Shown here one piece after another: positions 24,295-32,624 of a DNA stretch of 64,000 nucleotides. How positions within the stretch are numbered: position 1 is the stretch's first letter; each line of letters begins with the position of its first letter. Source of the DNA: Streptomyces lienomycini (GTDB lineage Bacteria; Actinomycetota; Actinomycetes; Streptomycetales; Streptomycetaceae). The stretch lies in contig NZ_CP116257.1 of the NCBI RefSeq assembly GCF_027947595.1, forward strand, positions 7,314,001-7,378,000. Reading direction: 5' to 3'. Position numbers and translations under genes: made by a program. The notes below the pieces were generated by a model that did no database searches, was not told the DNA's origin, and saw only the letters and a list, made by a program, of their open reading frames with translations.

Positions 24295-25611
24295 ATGACC
24301 GGCAGGCGACCCATCCGCAGCACTCTCCCCGGCGGCCTCCGCGGCCGTTCCCGGGCCACCCGCTCCGGCGCCCTGTCCGCGGGCGCGCTGGTGGCGTGCG
24401 CGTCGCTCGCCGCCGGCTGCGGGGTCGTCCCCGGTACCGCGGGGGGTTCCGGGGACGGCCCGATCACCGTCATGACCTGGGCGCCGCAGGACACCGGCGC
24501 GACCAACAAACCCGGCATGCCCGCGCTCGCCCGGGCCTACGCCCGCTGGATCAACGCCCAGGGCGGTCTCGGCGGGCGCGAGCTGAACGTCCTGACCTGC
24601 AACGACCACAACGACGCCGTGACCGCCGCGAAGTGCGCCCGCCGTGCCGTCAAGGAGGGCGCGGTCGCCGTCGTGGGCTCCTACAGCCAGTACGCCGACT
24701 CCTTCATGCCGGTGCTGGAGGGGGCCGGCATCCCGTACATCGGCGGCTACGGCATCACCAACGCGGAGTTCACCAGTCCGCTGTCCTACCCGGTCAACGG
24801 GGGCCAGCCGGCGCTGCTGGCGGGCCTGGGCGGCGCGCTCGCCGACTCCTGCGGGCCGGTCGCCCTGGTGCGGCCGGACACGATCGCGGGCGACCAGCTG
24901 CCCGCACTGCTGGACTCGGGGCTGATCTCGGGCGGGCACGAGCCGGCCCGCGACCAGCGGGCGGCGGAGGACGCCACCGAGTACGACGGCCAGGCCGGGC
25001 GGGCGCTGCGGCGGGCGAGCGCCGACCCGGCGGAACCGGGGTGCGTGGTGCCCGTCCTCGGGGACCGCACCGGCACCTTCATGGACTCCTTCCGGCGGGC
25101 CCGCGAGGACCACCCCGACGTGCGGACCGCGACCGTGCTCGGCAGCGTCGACCAGACCACGGTCAACGCGAGCGGCGGGGCGTCCGGCCCCTACGAGGGG
25201 GCGTACGTCACCGGCTGGTACCCGGCGGTGAGCGACTCGGCCTGGGCCGGGATGAAGAAGGTGGTCAAGGAGCAGGCGTTCGGCGACAACGACGTCGACG
25301 CCGCGGACGCCGGCGTGCAGACGACCTGGATCGCGTACACGGTCCTCCAGGCCGTCGTCGGGTCGCTCGGCGACGGCGAGGTGAGCGCCGGCACCGTCCG
25401 ACGCGCCCTCGACGGCGGCCTGGAGATCGACACGGGCGGGCTCACGCCGCCCCTGAGGTGGACGTTCGCGGACAAGCTGGCCTCGGTCGGCTTCCCCCGC
25501 CTGGTCAACGCGGACGTCACCCTCCAGGTCGTGCGGGAGGGGCGCCTGGTCTCGGCCCGCGAGGGCGCCGTGGACACCACTCGCACCCTGCAGGACGCGG
25601 ACGTGGCCTGA
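24295..25611 (+). CDS. ABC-type substrate-binding lipoprotein (branched-chain amino acid type)
   Basis: A 438-aa exported protein. A basic N terminus and hydrophobic stretch lead to the lipobox LAAGC with Cys42 as the lipidated residue. The mature part is a periplasmic-binding fold of the Leu/Ile/Val type: ITVMTWAPQDTGATNKPGMPALARAYARWINAQGGLGGRELNV, AVVGSYSQYADSFMPVLEGAGIPYIGGYG and a later PYEGAYVTGWYPAVSDSAW. No permease or ATPase gene is adjacent, so it is an orphan binding protein or a receptor. The ATG at 24295 is the only start that gives the signal peptide. It is divergent from the SCO4402-like gene. Confidence 0.87.
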   Translation: MTGRRPIRSTLPGGLRGRSRATRSGALSAGALVACASLAAGCGVVPGTAGGSGDGPITVMTWAPQDTGATNKPGMPALARAYARWINAQGGLGGRELNVLTCNDHNDAVTAAKCARRAVKEGAVAVVGSYSQYADSFMPVLEGAGIPYIGGYGITNAEFTSPLSYPVNGGQPALLAGLGGALADSCGPVALVRPDTIAGDQLPALLDSGLISGGHEPARDQRAAEDATEYDGQAGRALRRASADPAEPGCVVPVLGDRTGTFMDSFRRAREDHPDVRTATVLGSVDQTTVNASGGASGPYEGAYVTGWYPAVSDSAWAGMKKVVKEQAFGDNDVDAADAGVQTTWIAYTVLQAVVGSLGDGEVSAGTVRRALDGGLEIDTGGLTPPLRWTFADKLASVGFPRLVNADVTLQVVREGRLVSAREGAVDTTRTLQDADVA

Positions 25612-25630
25612 ACGGGCCACGCCCGGCCCT

Positions 25631-25800
25631 CACGGCCGGGTGGACCGGCGCTCGGACCGGCCGCCACGGCCGGGTGGACCGGCGCTCGGTCAGGCCGTCA
25701 CAGCTGGGTGGACCGGCGCTCGGTCAGGCCGTCACAGCTGGGTGGACCGGCGCTCGGTCAGGCCGTCACAGCTGGGTGGGCTGGCGCTCGGTCAGGCCGT
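25631..25800. repeat. Five tandem copies of a 34-bp unit derived from the 3' end of the adjacent gene
   Basis: Units begin at 25631, 25665, 25699, 25733 and 25767. Copies 3 and 4 are identical, copy 5 differs by two bases, and copies 1 and 2 have diverged further. Copy 5 encodes the last eleven codons of the leftward Gln-rich membrane protein, and its stop codon starts at the final base of copy 4. The array therefore arose by tandem duplication of that gene's 3' end. It lies just past the stop of the rightward lipoprotein gene. Confidence 0.92.
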
Positions 25801-27509
25801 ACTGCTTGGCGATGGCGTTCCAGAGCCCGGCGGCCTTGGCCTTCTCCTTGCTGGCCGTGCCGCTCTCCCGGTTGGCCGCCTTGGGCTGGGTGGCGGCCTG
25901 GCCCTTCTTGCAGCCCTTCTTGCCGGCCGTCTTGTCGGCCCAGGCCGCGTAGTGGTTGTCGGCCGCCGCCGAGGCCTGCCACGCCTTGGTGAGGGCGGCG
26001 GTCAGCTCGGCGTGCTGGGGCAGCTTGTCCACCGACAGCTTCGAGAGGCTCGAGACCAGCCCGCTGCGCTGCTTGGCGGCCTCGCGCAGGTCCTTGGCCG
26101 CCTGGGGCAGGTTGTCGCACTTCTTCACGTCGCCCACGGCGTTGATCACCGTGGACCTGCCGGTGCCGCTCTCGGCGAGCAGCTTGTCCAGCTCGACGGC
26201 CTGCTGGCGGACCGAGTCCACGGAGGGCGAGGCGGGGGCCGAGGCGGACTCGGAGACGGGGGCCGTGGCGGACACCGTCTGGTTGCCGCCCTTGTCCTCG
26301 TCGCCTCCCCCGCCGGACATCATCGCGCCGGCGCCCACCCCGACGACGGCGATGCCGACGCCCACGGCCGCCAGGACCGGCAGGCGCGAGCCGGTACGCC
26401 CGCCCCGGCCGCCCCGTCCGTCGCCGTCGCCGCCGCGCCGCCTGCCGCCACCGGCACCGCCGCCTGCGCCGGGTCCCTGCGGTGCGTACATGTGCTGGTC
26501 GGCGGCGTGCGGGGGCTGCGGCTCCTCGAAGCGGGGCATCTGCTGGGTGGCCGAGGCCGGGCCGTCGGCGCCGGGGGCGCCGCGGAAGAGGTTGTCGAAC
26601 TCGGCGGGCGGCTGACGGCCCTCGTCGCCGCCGGGCGCGGCACCGAACGGGGCGGGGCCGCCGGGCACGGGCGCGATGTACTGCGTGGCCTCGGCGTCGG
26701 GGTGGGGCGCCGGGGGCGCGGGCGGGTGCGCGTGCTGCGCGGGGTACTGCGGCTGCGGCGCCTGGCCGAGGTACTGCGTCGACTCGGCGGCGTGCGGCTG
26801 CGCGGGTCTCTCCGGGGGCAGCGCTCCCGGCCCCGCGGGCGGTATGTGCGGTATGTACTGGGTGGCGCCCTCGTCCGCGGCGGTCCCGACCGGCGGCAGG
26901 TACTGGGTGGCGCCGTCGGCGGTGGGCGGCAGCGGCACGGCGGCCCCGCCGTGCTGATGCTGCTGGTACTGCTGGTGCTGCTGGTTGGAGTGCTGCTGCG
27001 GGTACTGCTGATGGGGCTGCTGCTGGTGCTGTTCGTACTGGTTCTGGTGCTGCCCGTACGGCGGCTGCGCACCGTAGGCCCGGTCGTCGGCGGGCGCCCC
27101 GTACGACGGTGGCCGCGCGTCCTCCGGCGGCAGCGGGCCGGGGCCGGCTGGGGGCGGCAGGGCGCCGGGGACCTGGGTCTGGACCGGGTCACCCTGCGCG
27201 GGCGGCCAGGCGTGCGGCGCGGACGGCGGGACGGCCGGCCGGGCGGTCTCCGCGGCCCCCACGGCTGGGCGTCGGGCGACGCGGGCCAGCCCTGGCCGGG
27301 GGCGGGCTCTGCTGCTGCTCGGGGCCCCAGGGGCGGTCCCAGGCCTGCGCGCCGGGCGGCGCCGACGCGGGCGCGGGGCCACCGGCCTGCGGGGCGACCG
27401 GGCCGCCGGCCAGGCCGGGCAGCAAGGGCTCGCCACCGTCCGAGGGCAGCACGATGCCTTCGCGCGCTTGCCGCGCCGAGGGCTCCTCGCCCTGTCCACT
27501 CTGCGTCAC
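25766..27509 (-). CDS. Gln/Pro-rich single-pass membrane protein, frameshifted in its N-terminal part
   Basis: The start is GTG 27509, with TAGGAG upstream, giving MTQSGQGEEPSARQAREG. That frame and the main frame do not meet: two 1-nt losses in G runs, near 27290 and 27255, would restore a continuous reading (PPPGQGWPASPDAQPWG then AAETARPAVPP). After them the frame is open to 25766. The product has a disordered Pro/Gln-rich cytoplasmic half with ATQY repeats (ATQYLPP, ATQYIPH, STQYLGQ, ATQYIAP), a membrane helix (LPVLAAVGVGIAVVGVGAGAMM) and an outer domain of about 190 residues with two Cys. No family was recognised. It is a true frameshift, a pseudogene or a sequencing error in homopolymers. 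Confidence 0.7.
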
Positions 27510-27720
27510 CGGGACTCCTACGAATGGGGGACCTTCGGAATCGTCGGCTCACGCTACCGGGTCCCCGGAGCCGACTGCCACGCCGCATGGGGCGTCGACT
27601 CCTTCCCTGTGACGGCAGTAACAAAACCGGGCCGCGGCACGCTGTTGATGTTCCCTCCCGCTCACCGCGCCGTCGCACCAGGCGTGTTCACGCGTGTTCG
27701 GCGTCCGCGACCCGTCCGTC

Positions 27721-29106
27721 TCACGCCGCGGCCTGGAGGTCGAGCCGGGCACCGAACTCCCTGACCACCGCCTCCTCCCGGTACGGCTCGAGCCGGGCCT
27801 GGAAGTCGTCCAGGTACTCGGCGCCCCGGTTCGAGCGCAGCGTCCGCAGGAGTTCCACGGCCCGCGTCGCCGTGGAGCAGGCCTGCTCGATCTCGCGCTG
27901 CTGCACCTGCGCCGTGGCCAGGAGCACATGGCCGATGGCCCGCCTGCGCGCCCGCGACTCCGGGTGCCCGTCGAGTGCCTGTCGCGCGTACCGCGCGGCC
28001 GCGTCGGCCTGCCCGAGGTCCCGGTGGCAGTGCGCCAACTCGTCGGCGAGGTAGGCCCCGTCGAAGTGCGCGATCCACACCGGGTCGTCCCCGGCGGCCG
28101 GATCGGCCGCCTCCATCGCGCCGACCGCCCGCCCGGCCGCCTCGTGGGCCGCCCGTACGTCGCCGAGGAGCGCGTGGCCGCGGGCCTCGGCCGCGTGGAA
28201 CATCGCCTCCGCGCGCGGCGTCACCCGCCCGCGTGCGCCCTCCTGCGCCGCCCGCGCCAACTGGGCGATCTCACGCGGGTTCCCGAGCTGTGCGGCGAGG
28301 TGGCTCATGGACGCGGCCAGCACGTACCCGCCGTACCCGCGGTCACCGGCCGCCTGCGCGAGGCGCAGCGACTGGATGTAGTACCGCTGGGCGAGGCCCG
28401 GTTGGCCGGTGTCGACGGCCATGTATCCGGCCAGTTCGGTCAACCGGGCGACCGCGGCGAACAGTTCCCGGCCGACCGCCTCCCGGTAGGAGCCCGCGAG
28501 CAGCCCCGAGACGACGCTGTTCAGGTAGTGCACGAGGACCGGGCGCACGTGCCCGCTGCCGTACTGGTGGTCGAGGTCCACCAGCGCCTGGGTCATCGCG
28601 CGCACGGCCGCCACGTCGGACTGGCCCACCCGCGGCCCCGCCGAGCGCGACACCTGCGAGTCCGGGGCGGAGATCAGCCAGTCCCGGCTGGGTTCGACCA
28701 GCGCGGAGGCGGCGACGGACGAACCGGACAGGAAGTCCCTGCGCCCCACGTCACTGCGCCACAGCTCGCAGACCTGCTCGATGGCCCCCAGTACCGTCGG
28801 CGAGAACTGGAGGCCGACGCCCGACGCGAGGTTCTTGCCGTTGGCCATGCCGATCTCGTCGATCGTGACCGTGCGGCCGAGCTTGCGGCCGAGCGCCTCG
28901 GCGATGATCGCCGGTGCCCGGCCCCGCGGTTGCTGTCCGCGCAGCCAGCGGGCCACCGAGGTCTTGTCGTACCGGAGGTCGAGACCGTGCTCGACCCCGC
29001 ACACGTTGACCCGGCGGGCGAGGCCCGCGTTCGAGCAGCCCGCTTCCTGAATGAGCGCCTGCAGTCGTTCGTTCGGCTGCCGCGCGACGAGAGGCCTTGC
29101 GGCCAT
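27721..29106 (-). CDS. Large HTH/TPR-type transcriptional regulator
   Basis: A 461-aa regulator. The N-terminal 75 residues form an XRE-like helix-turn-helix (NERLQALIQEAGCSNAGLARRVN, KTSVARWLRGQQPRGRAPAIIAEALGR). The C-terminal 280 residues form helical TPR-like repeats (GQPGLAQRYYIQSLRLAQAAGD, YARQALDGHPESRARRRA). A Tat-like RRDFLSGSSVAASAL element sits between them, a common and unexplained trait of this Streptomyces family, which includes regulators of differentiation such as NsdA/NsdB. The ATG at 29106 opens MAARPLVARQP. It is divergent from the primase-polymerase gene, with direct repeats in between. Confidence 0.8.
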   Translation of the reverse strand: MAARPLVARQPNERLQALIQEAGCSNAGLARRVNVCGVEHGLDLRYDKTSVARWLRGQQPRGRAPAIIAEALGRKLGRTVTIDEIGMANGKNLASGVGLQFSPTVLGAIEQVCELWRSDVGRRDFLSGSSVAASALVEPSRDWLISAPDSQVSRSAGPRVGQSDVAAVRAMTQALVDLDHQYGSGHVRPVLVHYLNSVVSGLLAGSYREAVGRELFAAVARLTELAGYMAVDTGQPGLAQRYYIQSLRLAQAAGDRGYGGYVLAASMSHLAAQLGNPREIAQLARAAQEGARGRVTPRAEAMFHAAEARGHALLGDVRAAHEAAGRAVGAMEAADPAAGDDPVWIAHFDGAYLADELAHCHRDLGQADAAARYARQALDGHPESRARRRAIGHVLLATAQVQQREIEQACSTATRAVELLRTLRSNRGAEYLDDFQARLEPYREEAVVREFGARLDLQAAA

Positions 29107-29213
29107 GGCGTAACCCCCATGCGGTCTCTTGCGGTCTCGATGCTGTCCCGGCGGATCGCGGGACGAAGCGGATCCGGCCGTGAAGATCAATGCCCAGTCG
29201 ATGTGCCGACAAT

Positions 29214-29253
29214 GCGAGACTTGCGATGCTTGCGTGAAGAGCGAGACTTGCGA
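29214..29253. promoter_or_regulatory. Direct repeat GCGAGACTTGCGA in a divergent promoter region
   Basis: The 13-mer GCGAGACTTGCGA occurs exactly twice, at 29214-29226 and 29241-29253, 27 bp apart (about 2.5 helical turns), with a TTGCG echo between them. The 297-bp interval 29107-29403 separates the starts of the TPR regulator and the primase-polymerase gene, so the repeats are candidate sites for autoregulation. Confidence 0.45.
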
Positions 29254-29403
29254 GGATTGCTGAGAGGACGGCCGGGGCCGGCCCCAGACGTGGCTACCCA
29301 GCTCCCGCGCTGAATCCTCCTGCGCGCCCCCGGGTATGCACCCATGCGCCCCGAATGCGGCATCGATGCACCTCTCCCGCGCGCACCACCCCCGTAACCC
29401 GCC

Positions 29404-30081
29404 GTGAACACGGGAGTTGAGTCCCACGTGGAAGAGACCATCCGGGGCACCGAAGCCGCTCAGATCCCGCAGCAGCGCGGCACATCGCTGCTGGAGACCG
29501 CCGTACGCTACGCCGAGGAGCGCCACTGGGACGTGTTCCCCGGCACCTGGCTGGTGCCCGCCGACGGGGGGCAGCGCTGCTCCTGCGAGGACCCGGCGTG
29601 CGCCGCCCCCGGCGCGCACCCGGCGCGCGGGGACTGGGCGGCACAGGCGACGGGCAGCGCGACCGTCGCCCGGCGGATGTGGCAGAAGCAGCCGACGGCG
29701 TCGGTCCTGTTGCCCACGGGCCGGACGTTCGACGCGATCGACGTGCCCGAGACCGCGGGGTTCCTCGCGCTGGCCCGGATGCGGCGGATGGAGCTGGCGC
29801 TGGGGCCGGTGACCCTGACGCCCGACCGGCGCATGCGGTTCTTCGTCCTCCCGGGTGCCGCGGTCAAGGTGCCCGATCTCGTCCGGCGGTTGGGGTGGTC
29901 GCCCCACGTCCTCGATCTGGGCGTGCTCGGGGAGGGGGCGTACGTGGCGGCGCCGCCCACGCGGCTCGGGACGTGGGGCGCCGTCCAGTGGGCCTGCCGG
30001 CCGACGGCCGCGAACCGGTGGCTGCCGGACGTGGAGGAGTTGATCTCGCCGCTGACGTACGCGTGCGGGCGGGACCGTTAG
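29404..30081 (+). CDS. Primase-polymerase (Prim-Pol, AEP)-like protein with degenerate active site
   Basis: A 225-aa protein resembling the bifunctional DNA primase/polymerase N-terminal domain of actinobacteria: LLETAVRYAEERHWDVFPGTWL, a CSCEDPACAAPGAHPARGDW zinc-knuckle-like block and the core strand FDAIDVPETAGFLAL. In active AEPs this strand carries D-x-D and a later s-x-H; here it reads D-V-P and R-M-R, so catalysis is doubtful. No helicase or phage gene is near. The start could be GTG 29404 or GTG 29428, which has GGGAG 11 nt upstream. Divergent from the TPR regulator. Confidence 0.65.
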   Translation: MNTGVESHVEETIRGTEAAQIPQQRGTSLLETAVRYAEERHWDVFPGTWLVPADGGQRCSCEDPACAAPGAHPARGDWAAQATGSATVARRMWQKQPTASVLLPTGRTFDAIDVPETAGFLALARMRRMELALGPVTLTPDRRMRFFVLPGAAVKVPDLVRRLGWSPHVLDLGVLGEGAYVAAPPTRLGTWGAVQWACRPTAANRWLPDVEELISPLTYACGRDR

Positions 30082-30132
30082 GGACGCCTGCTGCTCCCCC
30101 GTAGGGTGCGAAGCCGACGGAGGGAGATGTTG

Positions 30133-30906
30133 GTGAGTAGTGGCGCCGTGCGGGTTCAGGGGCTCTGGAAGCGGTTCGGGCAGCAGGTTGCCGTCGGTGG
30201 GATCGATCTGGAGTTGCCGGCGGGCAAGTTCATCGGGCTCGTCGGGCCGAACGGGGCCGGGAAGACCACCACCCTCTCCATGGTCACCGGGCTGCTACGG
30301 CCGGACCAGGGGACGGTCGAGGTCGTCGGGCACGACGTGTGGCGCGATCCGGTCGAGGTGAAGGCCAGGATCGGGGTGCTGCCCGAGGGACTGCGGCTGT
30401 TCGAGCGGCTGTCCGGGCGGGAGCTGCTCGGGTACACGGGCCGGCTGCGCGGGCTGCCCGGCGACGAGGTCGACCAGCGCGCCACCCAGCTGCTGGACGT
30501 GCTCGACCTCTCCGGCGCCCAGCACAAGCTGGTCGTCGACTACTCGACCGGCATGCGGAAGAAGATCGGGCTCGCCGCCGCGCTGCTGCACAACCCGGAA
30601 GTGCTGTTCCTGGACGAGCCGTTCGAGGGCGTCGACCCGGTCTCCGCGCAGACCGTCCGCGGTGTGCTGGAGCGCTACACCGCCTCCGGCGCCACGGTCG
30701 TCTTCTCCTCCCACGTGATGGAGCTGGTGGAGTCGCTGTGCGACTGGGTGGCCGTCATGGCCGCCGGGCGCATCCGTGCCACCGGCACGCTCGCCGAGGT
30801 GCGCGGCGGGGCGGCCTCGTTGCAGGAGGCGTTCCTCGAACTCGTCGGCGCCGGGGGCCGGGACGCCGGGTCCGACCTGGACTGGCTGGGCGGCGGGTCC
30901 CGATGA
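30133..30906 (+). CDS. ABC transporter ATP-binding protein
   Basis: A 257-aa ATPase with all motifs: Walker A GPNGAGKTTT, a Q-loop region PEGLRLFERLSGREL, signature YSTGMRKKIGLA (a variant of LSGGQ, typical of exporters of the ABC-2 type), Walker B LFLDEPFEGVD and the H-loop SSHVMELVE. The region GGAGGGAGATGTTGGTG offers ATG 30127, TTG 30130 and GTG 30133; the GTG has the best spacing (9 nt). The stop overlaps the next gene's ATG (ATGA), so it works with that permease. Cargo unknown. Confidence 0.92.
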   Translation: MSSGAVRVQGLWKRFGQQVAVGGIDLELPAGKFIGLVGPNGAGKTTTLSMVTGLLRPDQGTVEVVGHDVWRDPVEVKARIGVLPEGLRLFERLSGRELLGYTGRLRGLPGDEVDQRATQLLDVLDLSGAQHKLVVDYSTGMRKKIGLAAALLHNPEVLFLDEPFEGVDPVSAQTVRGVLERYTASGATVVFSSHVMELVESLCDWVAVMAAGRIRATGTLAEVRGGAASLQEAFLELVGAGGRDAGSDLDWLGGGSR

Positions 30907-32546
30907 GCGCGCGGACCACACCGGCCGCCCCGGTTGCGGCGCCGCGGAGCGGCGCGGGGTCCGTCCCGTCCCTCACGTCGGTCTTCGTGCGGCTGAAACT
31001 GTCGCTCCTGCGCAACGGGCTGCGGCAGTCCGGCGGGCGGCGGGCCGCCTACATCGTCTCGGCCGTCGTCGTGCTGCTCTTCGCCGCGCTCCAGCTGGCC
31101 GGTCTGGTCGCGCTGCGCGGGTACGCGCACGTCGACTCCCTGGTCGTGCTGCTCGCCGCGGTGCTCGCGCTGGGCTGGGCGGTGATGCCGCTGTTCTTCC
31201 CGGGCGGCGACGAGACGCTCGACCCGACCCGGCTGGTGATGCTGCCGCTGCGGCCCGGCCCCCTGGTGCGGGCCCTGCTCACGTCCTCGCTGGTGGGCAT
31301 CGGACCGCTGTTCACGCTGTGCATGTTCGCCGGTTCCGTGGTGGCGGTCGCGCACGGCGGTGCGGCGTACGCCGTCGGGGTCGTCGGGGCGGTCCTCGCG
31401 CTGCTGGTGTGCGTGACCCTCGCGCGCGCCGTCGCCGCCGCCAACGTACGGCTGCTGACCAGCCGCAAGGGGCGCGATCTGGCGGTGCTCAGCGGGCTGG
31501 TCGTCGCGGTCGGCGCGCAGCTCGTCAACTTCGGCGCGCAGCGGCTGGGCTCGTCGGGGCTCGGCGAGCTGGACCCGGTGGCCGACGTGGTGCGCTGGGT
31601 GCCGCCCGCGTCGGCGATCGGTGCGATGGACGCGGCGAGCGACGGGTCGTACGGTGTCGCGCTCGCCCAGCTGGCGCTGACCGCGGCGGCGCTGGTGCTG
31701 CTGCTGCGGGTGTGGGCGGGGCATCTGACGCGGCTGATGACCGCGCCCGACGGTTCCACGCTCCAGAGCGACACCCGGCCGGTGCGCGAGCGCGGCTCGG
31801 CGGGGCTCGCCCGGTGGCTGCCCGCGGGCCGTACCGGCACCACCATGGAGCGTTCCCTGCGCTACGTGTGGCGCGACCCGAAGACGAAGGCGGCGTGGGT
31901 GACCTCGCTGGCCGTGGGCCTGATCGTGCCGGTGTTCAACGCCTGGCAGGGCACCGGTTCGGTCTACTTCGCGTGCTTCGCCGCCGGGATGCTCGGCATC
32001 CAGATGTACAACCAGTTCGGGCAGGACACGTCCGCGTTCTGGATGGTCGCCATGACCATCTCCTCGACCAGGGACGCCTACGTCGAGCTGCGCGCCCGCG
32101 CGCTGGCGCTGCTGCTGATCACGCTGCCGTACGCGACCGTCGTGACGGTGCTGACCACCGCGATGCTCGACGACTGGCGGACCCTGCCCGAGGCGCTCGG
32201 CCTGTCCTTCGCACTGCTCGGCGCGATGCTGGCGAGCGGCGCGTGGACGTCGGCCCGCTTCCCGTACTCCGTCCCGCAGGACGGGTACAAGAACGTGGCC
32301 CCCGGGCAGGCCGGGCTGGCCTGGATCTCCCTCTTCGGCGGCATGGTGGTCGCGGCCCTGCTGTGCGCCCCCGTGATCGGGCTGACGGTCTGGCTGCACG
32401 TCGGCGGCGCCGGGGACCTGGGCTGGCTGCTGCTGCCCGTGGGGGCGGTGTACGGCGCGGCCCTGACGTCGGCCGGCCTGCGGCTGGCCGCGCCGCGCAC
32501 GGCAGGCCGGCTGCCGGAGATCCTCACGGCGGTCAGCAAGGGCTGA
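30903..32546 (+). CDS. ABC transporter permease (ABC-2-like exporter)
   Basis: A 547-aa membrane protein with about twelve hydrophobic helices, including YIVSAVVVLLFAALQLAGLVAL, VVLLAAVLALGWAVMPLFF, LLTSSLVGIGPLFTLCMFA and GLAWISLFGGMVVAALLCAPVIGL. The layout, with duplicated halves separated by a hydrophilic loop near residue 300, fits the Streptomyces ABC-2-type exporters. The ATG at 30903 overlaps the ATPase stop by 4 nt. A strong hairpin follows. Substrate is unknown; no resistance or biosynthetic genes lie next to it. Confidence 0.88.
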   Translation: MSARTTPAAPVAAPRSGAGSVPSLTSVFVRLKLSLLRNGLRQSGGRRAAYIVSAVVVLLFAALQLAGLVALRGYAHVDSLVVLLAAVLALGWAVMPLFFPGGDETLDPTRLVMLPLRPGPLVRALLTSSLVGIGPLFTLCMFAGSVVAVAHGGAAYAVGVVGAVLALLVCVTLARAVAAANVRLLTSRKGRDLAVLSGLVVAVGAQLVNFGAQRLGSSGLGELDPVADVVRWVPPASAIGAMDAASDGSYGVALAQLALTAAALVLLLRVWAGHLTRLMTAPDGSTLQSDTRPVRERGSAGLARWLPAGRTGTTMERSLRYVWRDPKTKAAWVTSLAVGLIVPVFNAWQGTGSVYFACFAAGMLGIQMYNQFGQDTSAFWMVAMTISSTRDAYVELRARALALLLITLPYATVVTVLTTAMLDDWRTLPEALGLSFALLGAMLASGAWTSARFPYSVPQDGYKNVAPGQAGLAWISLFGGMVVAALLCAPVIGLTVWLHVGGAGDLGWLLLPVGAVYGAALTSAGLRLAAPRTAGRLPEILTAVSKG

Positions 32547-32549
32547 CGG

Positions 32550-32598
32550 CCCGGCCCTTTGGGGGGCCGGACGGCGAGGCGGCCCCCCAAGGGCCGGG
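32550..32598. terminator. 19-bp-stem bidirectional terminator
   Basis: CCCGGCCCTTTGGGGGGCCG at 32550-32569 pairs with CGGCCCCCCAAGGGCCGGG at 32580-32598, with one bulged T and a 10-nt loop. It starts 3 bp after the permease stop and precedes the end of the leftward alpha/beta-fold gene at 32625, so it can stop both transcripts. Confidence 0.85.
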
Positions 32599-32624
32599 GC
32601 GGGCAGGACGACGGGGCGCGGGTG

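Noticed and set aside
25631..25800. The 34-bp tandem units as a CRISPR array
   Set aside because: There are no spacers between units and no cas genes; the unit is derived from the coding end of the neighbouring gene.
24054..25952. A 632-codon + strand frame overlapping the solute-binding lipoprotein gene
   Set aside because: Different frame from the lipoprotein, with no signal peptide or domain; it runs through the 34-bp repeats only by chance.
27721..29106. Tat export of the TPR regulator because of RRDFLSGSSVAASAL
   Set aside because: The motif is internal (after about 120 residues) in a DNA-binding protein and recurs in the family, so export is unlikely.
29404..30081. Primase-polymerase gene as a sign of a prophage or integrative plasmid
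   Set aside because: No integrase, helicase, portal or att site is near, and the active site is degenerate.
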